From: Coffea arabica
Lineage: Eukaryota > Streptophyta > Magnoliopsida > Gentianales > Rubiaceae
Length of the DNA stretch: 64,000 bases
NCBI RefSeq assembly: GCF_036785885.1
Contig: NC_092323.1
Coordinates: forward strand, 15,012,501-15,076,500
Direction of reading: 5' to 3'
Both the position numbers and the translations under genes were made by a program. Below the pieces are notes generated by a model, which saw nothing but the letters and a program-made list of their open reading frames with translations, ran no database searches and was not told where the DNA came from. Shown here in pieces: positions 8,490 through 20,668 of the stretch. Each line of letters opens with the position of its first letter. Positions within the stretch are counted from its first letter, which is position 1.

Positions 8490-10158
8490 CCTGGTTCTTC
8501 TTTCCTTTTTCCCTCTCCTGTATTGGATATGTATGCTTTCAACTTTTATGTTCACTTTTGATGGGTTAGTTTTCATAATCGTCAACAATGGAAGCCCATT
8601 AATATATAATTTGTTTCTGGAGAAATTTCGCTTTGGCCAATTAATAATAGCTTTCAATTTTTGCTGGATAATTTGAGCAATTCAATCATGGTAACTTATT
8701 AGGGCTTTTGATTATTCTTTTTTCATCCAAATTTGCATGTCACACTAGAAATTGGATACCATATGCAAATAAATAATGATTCAAAATAGTCCAAAAAGTG
8801 TACCATAGAGAATTTATGCAAGGGAAGAAGTGGCTACTTGCAAGAAACAAGAGAGTTTTTGTGCAGATTTTCTTGCTTATTTGGGAGCCACAAAAAAAAA
8901 GAAGGAAAAAAAGATTTGTTGGAGCTTTGGCTCCCAACTTCCTAGTAATTTTGGAAGAATATGTGTTAGCAGATTTTAGTGGCATGTCTATTCAGTGCCT
9001 TGATTTGGCTTCTGAATTCTGCTCTCCCGATGCGTGCCCCAAAAAAAAAACGCATATGAAAGAATTAGCTAGATATGGATAATTTTGGAAACGTCAAGTG
9101 AATGCTACGTAATTGATTAATGGTACTGTATAAATTTTTTTTTTGAGAACATGTAGCAATATCAAAAAAGTATTTATTGTCAATTTCAAAAAAATGAAGA
9201 AGAAGCTGTCATTTATTTAATACCAAGTACAAAAAGAAAATGGTTTAAAAAAACACTTTTCAATGTCAGTAATGTGTTGAATTTTTCATCTCAACTCATT
9301 TTTGGCTATTTAATTTACCACTTGGAAAAAAATTTGGTAATAACCAATTTTAGATCAATTAGGCATCTGAATTCTCATTTCATGTGTAGAATTTGTGTTA
9401 AATCCCAATAAACTATAGAAAGAGCAATTCTTTCTGAATAAATCATGTCTTCTTTGGATCATAAAATTTCCCCACATTAGAGAGAGAGAGTAAGATCTCT
9501 TAGCCCTATCATTTTTTTTACATCAAATGTGAGATTCACAAAATTTTGTTCTATAGTTACACGTTGTGTAAAGTGAATTATATCGTATGTAGCTAAGTTA
9601 CTTCTTGTACAAAATACATAAAATCGATTCGAACGATTTCTCCGTTAACTGTTTCTGTCTCAAATCCTAATCTTATCAATATGAACTCATTCAATCCTAT
9701 AGATGAGAATTCAGTAAAAAAAAAAAAAAAAAAAACAGTTTAGATGATTAGTAAGGAAAATGAATAAAAGTTTTAAAGGTTAAAAAAAAATCTTCACTTT
9801 TGAATTTTCAGAGCGTATCATTGCAACGGCGAACAACCTTCAAAATGAAGAAATGATGTTCATCTTTTGACCCCATAAATATGAAAGAAAGAAAAATAAA
9901 TAAATAAAGCAAAAGCAAAAGTGAGCAAAGAAAAGAAAAGCCACTCGATGACACAAATACGGAGCATGCAAGAGCAAGACCAATAGCCATCATGAAATCC
10001 ACAGCACTTGAACCCACATTCCGCCATCCTGACGCGAATTTTCATGCAAGAATAAGGTCAGCAAAACCAAAAAGCCAAAACAACCGAATTCCCAAATCCT
10101 AAATAAAGCTAAGCATTCTCCTTCTGGAGTAAACAGTTGTCAAACAAATTCATTCCTC
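8490..10158. other. Intergenic region and promoter of the palmitoyltransferase gene
   Basis: Downstream of the last snoRNA the DNA is AT-rich with homopolymer runs, such as poly(A) near 9717-9735 and an AG run at 9480-9490. Short open frames here show no recognisable protein features. The last few hundred bases should hold the promoter and 5' UTR of the next gene, but no clear TATA box could be picked. Confidence 0.4.
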
Positions 10159-13100
10159 ATGGCCCAGCCAGTGTACAAGGTTTGGAAAGGAAGAAACGTA
10201 AGTAATATAAAATTTTTGTTTTTTTTTTAATTTTGATGTTTTTAATATAATGTGATTGTCATTTGCTTATATGCGTTGTGATTAAATCACCAAAATATGA
10301 TCTGGGGTTGTGCTATTTTTGAGGTTTTGATTTTTTGGTCGATTTATTGGTGAATTTTTGTTTGTTTCTAAGTAGCTTTTAGTTTTTGTAATTTGGAGTT
10401 AAGAGTGAACGTCTGTTTTTGTTTTTTGCGTGAAGTCCATTCTTTTATGCTAGTACAGTTTGCTGCTCAAAGAGATGAATGATCTAGCTAATGTTATCTG
10501 AATTGTGCTTTAAATTAGGATTAGGCTTCATATGGTTAAATGAAAGATAAGATTTATTTGCAGCAGGTTGAAAAGCTGGGAGAGGCTTTTCTTCAGTTGA
10601 GTTACTACGTGAATGAAATTAACTTAGGGATTAGTTCTCATTGTAGTGTACCTTTAAGGATCAAAAGGTGATATGTCACTCGAATAGGGATCAAAATCAG
10701 AGATCTCGAAGATAGGGAGTACATAATCAATTTATGGTATCAGAAATTTTCATCGTTCGTCTGTTCATTGGGTTTCAATAGGAGAGGGGTAACTTATGGA
10801 TGAAGGGGTCTATTCTAGAATTTGATTGAGAAGATCATTTGTTTATGAAGCAGAAAGGTTAAGGTTTTTTGTTATACAAAGTAGGTGCTTTTTCCTCAAC
10901 CACTTAACAAGAGGGCAAGGGCATACTAGCTAAGAAGTTAGAGGAAAAGACTGATTCACAGAAAGGGCTCTCTGATGCAAAGGATGGAATGCTTCTTGTT
11001 TCGGGAACTGGAAAATCTGAATTGCATATCTTGATTCTTTATGAATAAATAAGGAGATATCACAAGCCTCAATGTGTTGTTTTATCTCAAAATCTTTGAA
11101 AAAACATTATTTAGGTTCAATTTCAACTGTATTGCCAACTGTTTATTAAGAATTTAGTTGCAGTAACTCAGCAAAGTTTTAGCTGGGTAATTGATTTTTC
11201 TTCCTAAAAACCTCTTGTTGCTGGATTGTCTCTCTCTTTCTAGATTGTTCCTTTGTTTTTTAATTTGTTTTAACCCTTTTTGTCCATCTATTTGCTTCTT
11301 AAGTTAAATCAAGGTGGATAATAAGTTGGCTAAGGTCTCTTTCACTCTTTGCCTTATAGTGTGCATGCAGCTGGGGTGGAAAACTACTGTCTTTTTCTTT
11401 TTCCTCCCCAGTTGTGGCTCCTATTTTCCATTTCTGTTTTCCATTGACAGTGAATCTATGTTTTTCTACCCACTCTGATTTCCATTCCTTTAAGACATGC
11501 TTTGGAACATCATAGACATATGTATGTGCATTATGTGTCTCTTTAAGGGTATTATTGAGATCTGGATCACCTTATTTCATTGATGAACTGTTGTCTTGAA
11601 ATATAGTTTAATTATATGTGTTTAAGGCTACTAGTTGGAATGCTGTCAAGCCAAATTGACAAGGCCCAGAATGACATAGTTGAGCTTATAGAATTGTTCC
11701 TTGGTTTACTTACCAAGGAATGGTTGGATTCTTTTGGGTAATGCCTCTTTATAAGCTGTCAAAAAGAAAATGAAACAGAACGTATTCAGGTGTACCAAAT
11801 TCACCAACCAAGAAAAGGAAGAATCAATTCAACCAAGCTTTGTCCAAGCTACTCATTGGCGACTCTTTTTTCTCCAATTTTGCTTGGTTAGAGAAAAGAG
11901 AAAGGAATACAAAAAACAACAAAGGACAATGAGGTTGTTACCTTTTTATTTCTAGTAACTGACAGATAGAATTGTTGAATAAACAAAGATTCTAACATTA
12001 TTCTTTCTTTCTTTGCTATCATATATATCCAAATTAAATTTACAGCAGATTGATCAATTTTACGTCTTAAATTCAAGATTTCTTTTTTTTGTTTGTGGTG
12101 CAGAAATTCTTACTCAATGGGAGGCTGGTATTTGGGCCAGATGCTAGCTCATTGATTGTCACCTTATTGCTTATTCTTGTCCCTGTTGTGATTTTCTGTG
12201 CATTTGTAGCAAGGAATCTCATTCATGAATTTCCAACAGAGAATGCAGGATATGCAGTGTTTGTGGCGGCAGTTGTATTCACTGTCTATGTCAGTTCTAT
12301 TTATCTCATTTTGCATTGCATTTCATTATTTTCACTACAGTTAGATGTGCTGTTCCATTCTTTTTCTCTCACTTGATGTTTGAACTCTTCAAGAGTTCAG
12401 CTTTTACTCCTATCCGTTCCTTTCTGTAAGATACCTTAGAAAGAGGTAATCAGTGGAAACCTGATATGGTAAACGGAGATTGTACAGACTATCAGTTCCA
12501 AATTTAAACAAGTATGCACTGTTAGAAGTTTCAGTTGAGCTGTCCTAGTTTTTTAATTTCCAGCTGTAGATTTTAAGTGGCTTCAGCTCCCTTTCTATAC
12601 ATGATGGTTTTTAGCTTACTTTTCCTGCTCAAGTACTCAGTAGCTGAGACAGACAGAGACACACACACACACACACACAAAAGAAAAAAGGACATAGATG
12701 GAGATTACAGCATTGTTAACTTAACATGTCTTTATTGAGTGACATTCCATGATATTTCCAAGGTCTTTAAATGCATAACGCATTCTGATCTTGTGTGTGC
12801 TTGCATATTGGATGCTTGCTATGTACACACAAGCACATGCGCATAGAATGGGACCTGGGGGTAAAATAGTGAAAAGTAAAGTGGTGGAAAGAAGAATTGG
12901 ACATTCTAAATGAAGGAAAAGATGAGATAATTATTTGTAATGGTTTTTCTTGCAAAGCTTGAAGTTTTTTCTTGCTTAGCTTGAAGTTTTGGTGTTGTTT
13001 GATTCTTTGTCCTTTTGTGTTAATGCTGTTAGTGGTTGTAACAGGTGTTGCTGCTTCTACTTTTAACCTCAGCATGTGATCCTGGCATTGTTCCTCGTAG

Positions 13101-15163
13101 CCCTCATCCTCTAGAGGATTTGTCTGGCTATGATTCTTCTGCTTCTGTTGAAGTTGGTGGGAGACAAAGCTTGCAGTTACCTCGCACCAAAGAGGTCTTT
13201 GTTAATGGTCTGCCTGTCAGAGTCAAATATTGTGAAACATGCATGATTTATCGTCCTCCAAGGTGCTCTCATTGCTCGGTGTGTGATAATTGCGTGGAGA
13301 AATTTGATCATCATTGCCCTTGGGTGGGACAGTGTATTGGAAAGGTTTGTTGTTCTTGCATAGTTTTCTGCCCTATGCCTTTTTCTGATTGTTCCTCTCG
13401 CATTTGCTCCTTAGCTATTGTTGCATGGTCTTCTTAATCTTGCCTTGAAATTAAAACTCCACTAGCGCTGTGGTTGTTTTTAGTTTAGTTGCATTCTTTT
13501 TCTGAGCAATGTATCAGGACGCAAGGTGAAGCACCACAGAATATTGGGGTGTAAGGAAGTGGATAAAGTCTTAGTCCGGGAAAATCTGTTGCTTATGTTG
13601 GAGATTAAATAAAGCTTGTAGTAGATGTGAAACGTGAAATTAATGATGGAATTTTTTCCCCAGATTATGCAATTGAAAAGTTTTCTGATAGTGAACTTCT
13701 ATTTTTTCTGGTACAGCGCAACTATCGTTGCTTCTTTCTCTTCATATCTTCCTCGGCACTTTTGTGCATCTTTGTCTTCTCAATGTCAGCTTTGTACATG
13801 AAATTTCTCATGGATGGCAATGGCACTGCTTGGGAGGCTGTGAAACAATCACCGGCATCAGTTGTGTTGATGGCCTATTGCTTTGTCTTGTTTTGGTTTG
13901 TTGGGGGCCTCACAAGCTTCCATTTATATCTCATAGCCACAAATCAGGTGAATTGGGTCTTCCTTCTCTTTGTATGACTACATATTTGTTTGTTGCACGG
14001 GTCCATGGTAATTAACTAATTATTGTTATATATAAAACCTGAGAAAAAGTTTTATCCATCTTGGATCAGTTTGATATTATCAAAATCAAGTTTGGTCAAT
14101 TTGATTACAAGAAATCAATAAAGATTCTGAAGTCTAGACCTGGGAAATATAACCTATTTTCTACTCTGTTAGTTTAATGCATCAAGCTGGACTATTTCAT
14201 CTTTAGTCTACACCTGCTTGATGCAAAAGCTGCTTCTTCAGATTGCCTCTCTTTTGCACCTTAATGTTGTTTATTGTCTTCATGTATGATAGCATTCCCA
14301 AGTTCTTTATTTGGTTTCACTCCGTGTTCTTTCTTTTATTTGGTTTCACTCTGAGTTCTTTCTTTTACTGGGGTACAATCATGGGATGTCTTTGCCTTGC
14401 CAAATTAGATGTTACAGAGTCGCTTTTCTGTTGGAAAGTTTGCATCTTAACTCGACATCTAATATTCTCCCTCATTTTATGTTTTCCTGGAGTAACTAGA
14501 TGCTTTGATAAGGTTCAAAAGTTGTGGAAAATCTTATTCAATTATTTAACGTCATACTATTGTTGAAGAAAGAAATGCCTCAAACATGAATGTCACTACA
14601 AGTTAGCAGACCAAGTGAAGAGAGTAGAAGCTAATTTCAATGTCTGTATGACCATTAAGCTTAACTTGGCTATTTTGTCATTATTTTCTGTCCACATAAC
14701 CTTCTCAATTTTGTCTGATAATCTATGATATCTGCAGACCACGTACGAGTTGTTTCGGTATAAAGCAGAGAATAGGATCAATGTTTATGACCGCGGCTGT
14801 GCAAACAATTATGGCCAAGTATTCTGCGCGAAAAATGAATCTTCAAGAATTAATTTTCGTGCATATGAAACTGAGGAGGCATCGAAGCCTCCCTGTGCTT
14901 TAATCCAGGGATTGCTAGTCGGCGATACTGATGAGGGCAGACGAGAGAAGGTAGAAGATAATCTTGAGATGGGTAATGATCTTTTGAAGATATCCCAATG
15001 TCCTGATACTGAAGAAGTCACTGATGTTCGAAGTAGAGCGACTGACAGCCAACCTCAGCAACTTTCTGAAGTTGACTATGCATTGGGGTTAGAATCACAT
15101 GTTTCCTCATCTAAATTTGATAGACATCATTCTAACATGCGTAGGAAGAATGAGAGAAGATGA
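10159..15163 (+). CDS. DHHC-type protein S-acyltransferase
   Basis: Membrane enzyme that attaches palmitate to cysteines of target proteins. Five coding exons with GT-AG borders and phase-0 junctions: 10159-10197, 12104-12289, 13045-13344, 13717-13947 and 14738-15163, giving 393 aa. The start [11 protein letters not shown] resembles plant PAT N-termini. Two membrane segments lie in exons 2-3 (about residues 28-50 and 62-85), then DPG at 87-89. The cysteine-rich domain spans about 138-168, with the catalytic DHHC at 163-166 in [14 protein letters not shown]. Two more membrane segments are in exon 4 (residues 176-252), and TTYE is at 253-256. The C-terminal tail is polar and predicted cytosolic. 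Length and motif order match plant PAT05-PAT07-like proteins. Which membrane it occupies cannot be read from the sequence. Intron 1 is about 1.9 kb. Confidence 0.93.
12658..12679. repeat. (AC)n microsatellite in intron 2 of the palmitoyltransferase gene
   Basis: An uninterrupted AC run of about ten units within the intron. Confidence 0.9.
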
Positions 15164-15724
15164 AAAACAGGGGATGAGAAAGGATTACGAATCCAATTCC
15201 TTGTCTTCTGATGGACTTTTGAGCCTTGAAAGCATGATTTTCAGCATATGTTGGATGAAGCTGGATGGGGGATTTTTGGATATTGATGCGGTCACATGTA
15301 CAAAGGATGGTTATAGTCTCTTGAAATGTTCATTCGAAACAGCATTCATCGTCTTATCATTCATCATATTCATCCCTTTTTGCACCTTGGCCATCCAATT
15401 TTCTGAGGCTTCTAAACCTGATGGTTCATAGATTAAAATTTAAATGACACTGGACAGGTTTTGCTTGTAGAAGTTTTTGCCCCTTGAACAAAATATACAC
15501 TTCCAATGCCCGAGTTATAACATCACCGTCGTCATTCTTTAATCGGGATTTTACCAGTTGAAAAGATAGATTAATCTCTCACTTATCAATTTAAAGTACC
15601 TTGTTATAAAATATATCAACCAAAAAAAAAAGAAAAAAGAATATGATTCTAAATAGGCCGCAGCCCATGTTGGTTCAGTATGGGAAAACGAAATGCAAAA
15701 CCTAACATCGTAAAGAAGAAAGGA
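15164..15724. other. 3' UTR and downstream region of the palmitoyltransferase gene
   Basis: The open frames here have no recognisable domain. The stretch probably contains the 3' UTR up to about 15.5-15.6 kb, then AT-rich spacer before the Copia remnant. Confidence 0.4.
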
Positions 15725-16860
15725 GTTTTGGCAGAAATATTTTCTCTATATTTCACTCACCAATATTACAATGGTACGAGACCAATATATAGACTAACAA
15801 TAGAGTAAAATACAATGAATTTAGATTATCTTTAAAATAGTAACTATCATTAATTTGATATACTTCAAAAACAAAAACAATTTCAACAACCCAATATCCA
15901 ACAAGTAATAACTCACTACAACATTCCCCCTCAATATCCAATAACTAACAACTCATTACAATATTCTCCTTCAATTTGGCGCATAGATGTCATGCATGCC
16001 CAACTTATCAAGTGAGTTATAGAAACTTTTAGCTAGCATAGCTTTTTATGAGTATATTGGCCAATTGATTTTCAGATTTCACGAATGGGACCGCATTACA
16101 TTATATTCAAGATTTTGTTTGATAAAGTTCCGATCCACTTCAATGTGTTTGGTGCGATTATATTCAATGAAATTATAATTGATATTGATAGCTACTCTGT
16201 TATCATAAAATAGATTCATTTCTGACTTTAGAGAAAGACCGATACCAGTTATCAATCTCTTAAGTCACAGAAGTTCACACATATCCTTAGTCATTCCTCT
16301 GAACTTGACCTTCACACTAGAAAATGCCTCCTCGTTTTGTCTCTTATTCATTTAAATAACTAAAATGTTCTCGATAAAGGTGAAGTATCCTCAAGTCGAT
16401 TTTCAATCGACAATATGTCCCGCCCAATCGGCATCAATGTAACCATCAATACCGAGATGATTGTTCTTGAAAATAAAAAAATCTTTCTCAGATGAACCCT
16501 TTAAATATCGAAAGATACATAAGTTCAGTGATTAATCTTTGATAACTTTCTCTATCAGTCGGCTTTTAATTTCGATATTTTTCAAATCTATGGTTCTCGA
16601 TAATCAGGGTGTCAACAGGTTTACAATCTAGCAATCCAACTTTTGCCAATAGATCAAATACACACTTTCATTGCCGTATTTGGATCTTGCCACTTCTTTG
16701 CATAAAAAGTTTTTAAACTGAAAATTTTTCATGTCGAATTCAACTGATAGTTTGACCTGTAACTTAGAAATTTTCTCAACATCATCACACGTGATAATCA
16801 CATCATTGACATGAATAATCAGTACTATCACCTTTCCAAACCAATGTTTTAAGAATAAAA
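15725..16860 (-). mobile_element. Decayed Ty1/Copia retrotransposon 3' end (RT, RNase H, partial LTR)
   Basis: Read on the minus strand, 16831-16628 encodes a reverse transcriptase piece with HVNDVIITCDD (the YVDD-box region of Copia) and KEVARSKYG. Further along, GYIDADWAGH (about 16430) and HIEVDRNFIKQN (about 16145) are RNase H blocks. A piece ending KLGMHDIYAPN and a stop lies at about 15975. Several stops and frameshifts break the frame, so it is dead. After the stop, a purine-rich tract and a likely LTR portion (about 15935-15725, with a TATATA motif) follow. The upstream gag, protease and integrase regions were not recognised. Confidence 0.85.
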
Positions 16861-17595
16861 TGTGGTTGGCATTACGCTTTTAAAAAATCATATTTTTTTT
16901 AGGATTTTGAATTAATAAATTATTGAGTATTTGTTTGTGTGTTTATTCTCCTACTCTTTCCATATATTGTTTTTATATGTGTTAGAATTGCTTCCGCTGT
17001 GTGTGTATTTTTTTATGCCAAGAATTAGGCCAATATCGACATGGAACATTTGCTCCAATTAGCAACGTGTGAGCTATTTCCATTATGTGCCAATTTTTTT
17101 GATCTATTCTATTTTGTTGTGGTACAAGAAGTTCCATGTATGACTATTACTATCAAAGAAATTTTGAAATGGTCGATTGTCATACTCGCCATCATTATTA
17201 GACCGTAAAACCTTGATTGTATCTAAGAATTGTATAATGAATCATTGGGTACGTTTGGACTGCATAATTTGTTTTGCTTAATTTAGCATGCAAAATTTAA
17301 TTTTAAATCTTTTTTTGGACACGTCATTTTTTGCATTTGGTTGGACAAGCGGATATTTTCAAATACCCACCAAATTAACAGACAAAACTTGTGTTGGAGT
17401 AAGGGTTCACGTGGTAGAGGGACCTATCTTGTTTGTTTAATTCTCACTCAACAGCTTTATTGCCTCTGTACTGACACATGAAACCTTTTGCCTAAAATCT
17501 ATCCATTGTTGTCAAGAGCGTTGAGGATTCTCTGAGTTACTTTCCTTGCTTCTTCCGCGTACTCCAGCCACCACTGCAATTCGTATACCCCTTCG
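16861..17595. other. Unassigned AT-rich DNA beside the Copia remnant
   Basis: Probably includes more decayed transposon sequence: the minus strand still carries short Copia-like fragments near 17.1-17.2 kb. No intact feature was seen. Confidence 0.35.
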
Positions 17596-18871
17596 AGCAA
17601 TAAAAAGTTTCATCCAAAGCGATGGTGCCCGGCCATTCTATTCCAGATAACGTTAATTAGTGTGCCGCAAAAGCCACCAATGGAGGCACAAATAGACAAC
17701 CAGATCTGGGATTTGTATACGTGCGAGTGCCAAGTTATTTACCAGAGTTATGTTCGGTTGATGTTCAAAAAAGAGCAAGTCATCGTAACTGGAGCTTATA
17801 AAGAGCAAATTCAAAGGTGTCATCTGAAACAATTTTGCAACCAATTTGAGAACCAGGTTAGTTGCGGGTCTTTTTTTAATCCCGCTTCACGCACGCATTG
17901 CCTTCAGAGTTGCCGCATATAGGCACCTATACACACGGAATTTGTGAGTTATGATGAAATTTCATGTTTATTTGTAAATCGAGTTAAGCCAGCATTAGCG
18001 TTAGCCACAAAGTGAATGCCTGATGAACTGAATTATCTCGTTAGATGATTCATTCTTGACTGTCGCAAATCTTCTATTTTTTGACAGTATACATTTCAAA
18101 GAAATCCCATAAACGGAATTTGAGGCTTGCTGAAGTATAGCTACTATTTGAAAAAGATATTAGAATTTCTGTTGTTTAGAAATATGATGAAGTATGCTGA
18201 AGCTGTTTATATGCTGAAGTTTAGAAATAGCTAAGTATGCTGAAATTTTAATTAACCTGTTATCTCCTATAGCTGAAGTATAAACAGAATGCCTGCTGTT
18301 GCTTGAAAAAGATATACAAGAATAAGTCCATTAACTGTTCCATTTCCGGTGATGTTATATTTCCTATATGTTGAAGGAAAAATACAAACTTGTTATGTAG
18401 ATGTGGGATTCAAAATCAGTTTCCTAGAGCTACGTTTGATACCTTATGCTTGGGTTGTCAGTTATTGTGCAGCTTCGCAGTTGTGGATTTGCCTTAACAG
18501 TCTGACTAGATAATTACAGATTGAGAGAGAGAGAGACAGAGGTTTATTTTATAAGGGAAACCAGCTAAAAAGTATCCTGCTTTTTTAGAAAATTAGGGGC
18601 GAGCTCTCAATGACCAGAAGTCATAATAGTAATGCTCTTTTAGAGATAATTTTTGAAGAATTGAGTAAAAAGCGAAAACGAATAAATGCTTTGTGTTTTC
18701 ACAAAGAAATACCATAGGCAAGATCCCCAGGCGGTCATCCATTTCCCTCCCCCATCCGGTAACGAAGATTGAGAATAGAAGATAACTTGGAACCTTCCTA
18801 TTTTAAACTACTTCATTCGAGTGTGTGATACTCATGAGCTGCATCCTCTTAACACACCCTGACGTGGAGTA

Positions 18872-18997
18872 AATGCCTAACAAGCGCAGGCTATCATTGT
18901 CCGGTCCACCAATTCTCGCCCGTGCATCCGAGACTTCTTCCGTTCACTCATTCACAGTCTCAAACGACTACATCGAATTTCTAATTAACTACTTCAA
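18872..18997 (+). other. Possible extra exon with good splice donor
   Basis: An ATG opens a 42-codon frame beginning MPNKRRLSLSGPP and ending at a consensus donor (AAG, then GTAAGT). It lies between pieces of the Myb/SANT-like locus. No domain is recognised, and its downstream partner exon was not found. Confidence 0.3.
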
Positions 18998-19296
18998 GGT
19001 AAGTCCATAGCTGTTATGTCATCTAATGTGCAAAAACAAGTATTTGCTTTGCATTTTCATGATGGTGTCTTCAACTTTTGACCCTGTATAAGCATCTTCA
19101 TACATCCATTTATGATCATTCTTCGGTCTACTTGTTGAACATGGCTAATCATTCTCCAACTAAAGCTGTTTACTCCACTGGATTTTTGTGCTTTGTCTGT
19201 CATTCACATGATAGTTTGAGGTATGCAAGAGTTCAAATTAGCACCAATTTGGCTGATTCGTTCCCCTCTGCCGACGTATTGTCCAGCAATTACAGA

Positions 19297-20668
19297 TGAC
19301 AGGGTGTCAGCCTGTGCAATAATAAAACTTGCTCAAACTAAAAGTAATTTCTGTAGATAGTGGTGAGTAAGGTCGAATCCACAAGGATTGGGTGTAACTG
19401 TTTCTTTCCAAATTCACAGTGACAAGGGGGGTGTTTTTGTGCAGAAAGTGACAATCAAATAAATTCAAATAAAATCTAAGAAACTACTAAAAATTAAATA
19501 ACAAATTACTAAAATCAAATGAGTAATAATTAAGGATCTAACCAAGAAATAACTTCAGTAATGGTGCACCTAATTGATCATCGAAACAAAGGCAATTCCA
19601 ATTATTTATCAATAAATAGGTTATAACTACCAAACAAGCGATGGCAGTTAACCCCTCCTTACTGTGTCAGTGATTAAGGTACGCCCGTTAATCACTGCTC
19701 TAATTAAGAGATAATCTTAGGTACGCTTATAAGATTTAATTCCCCAATTGCCTTACGTATTAGAGGAGCCCTATTCTAACCAAATAACGCACTACCAGTG
19801 TTATTTTAGGTTAGCCCGCGTATCCCCCTGACACAAATCTAATCATGCCAGTTGCCACTATTTTGAGACAATTAAACAATTACGGATTCAACGTCCCAAT
19901 TGACAATAGATTATCAAATTAACTAATTATCCGGATACAAGATAATCAATTAATTAAACAATCATAAGCACTGCAACCAAGGAATATGCGAATACCAATA
20001 AATAGAGAAAAAGATAAAATTAAATCGATCTCACAATTTTTAGACGACCCAAAGCATCCGTTGTTTCTTGACTAGAGTGGTGAAATTAGCTCATGTTTGA
20101 TGAACAAAATCCACGCAAAATTGCGGCAATAGTTACAACCTTCGTATCCATGAATTGGGCAAATTCAATTCGCTCTAATCAATAAGAAAAGTAAGCTATA
20201 GGAGTTGATTGATTGCTTTTACTCTTGTCTGACATACGAAGGAAGACAATAAACTACTAAAAGCTAAAAAGAAAGAAAAGTCAAAAGCTCCATGCTACGC
20301 TACAAGATGAAAAACTAAAAAAGACCAAAAAGATAGTGCTCCTTCTCTGCAATTCTTATTCTAGTTCCTATCTATTGCTCCTGCCTTGTGCGGCGGCTCC
20401 CCAAGGGAAAGGAACAACCCCTCTTCAGTTCAGCCGTTGCCAAAAGAAAGGGCAAAAGATTTTTTCCTTTGCCAACAATGCCCTTGGGCTAAGCTCTGTG
20501 ACTTGGGCTCCTTTCCTGACAAATTGGCACCTGTTATCATATTTTCGTTCTACTTCCTGAAATAAATGCAAAATACTAAAAGTGAGTAGAATCTAATAAT
20601 TAATTCACATTGGGTTAGGTAATAGAGGAAATTAATAATAAAATAAATGATAAAATTGCAACCTATCA
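19297..20668. mobile_element. Solo LTR with perfect 5-bp target-site duplication
   Basis: The element begins TGACAGGGTG and ends ACCTATCA, the TG...CA ends of an LTR. It is flanked by the identical 5-bp repeat ACAGA at 19292-19296 and 20669-20673. Length 1,372 bp. There is no internal coding region, so it is a solo LTR left by recombination between the two LTRs of an inserted element. A diverged relative lies at 42298-43696 with the same ends and many shared blocks, such as aataacttcag and gcaacctatca. Confidence 0.85.

Larger units (their letters stand above)
4200..8490 (+). other. Predicted polycistronic pre-snoRNA transcription unit
   Basis: Nine snoRNA-like units of two structural classes lie in the same orientation behind one promoter, separated by AU-rich spacers. 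Plant snoRNAs are known to be made from such polycistrons and cut out by endonucleases and exonucleases. No protein reading frame of note overlaps the array. The order is U14-like, H/ACA, U14, U14, H/ACA, U14, H/ACA, C/D (snR39BY type), H/ACA. The 3' end is not visible. A second promoter inside the array cannot be excluded. Confidence 0.75.

Noticed and set aside
8798-9082. 94-codon plus-strand open frame
   Set aside because: Low-complexity Lys/Arg run from an A-rich tract, no domain, no splice context; AT-rich chance frame.
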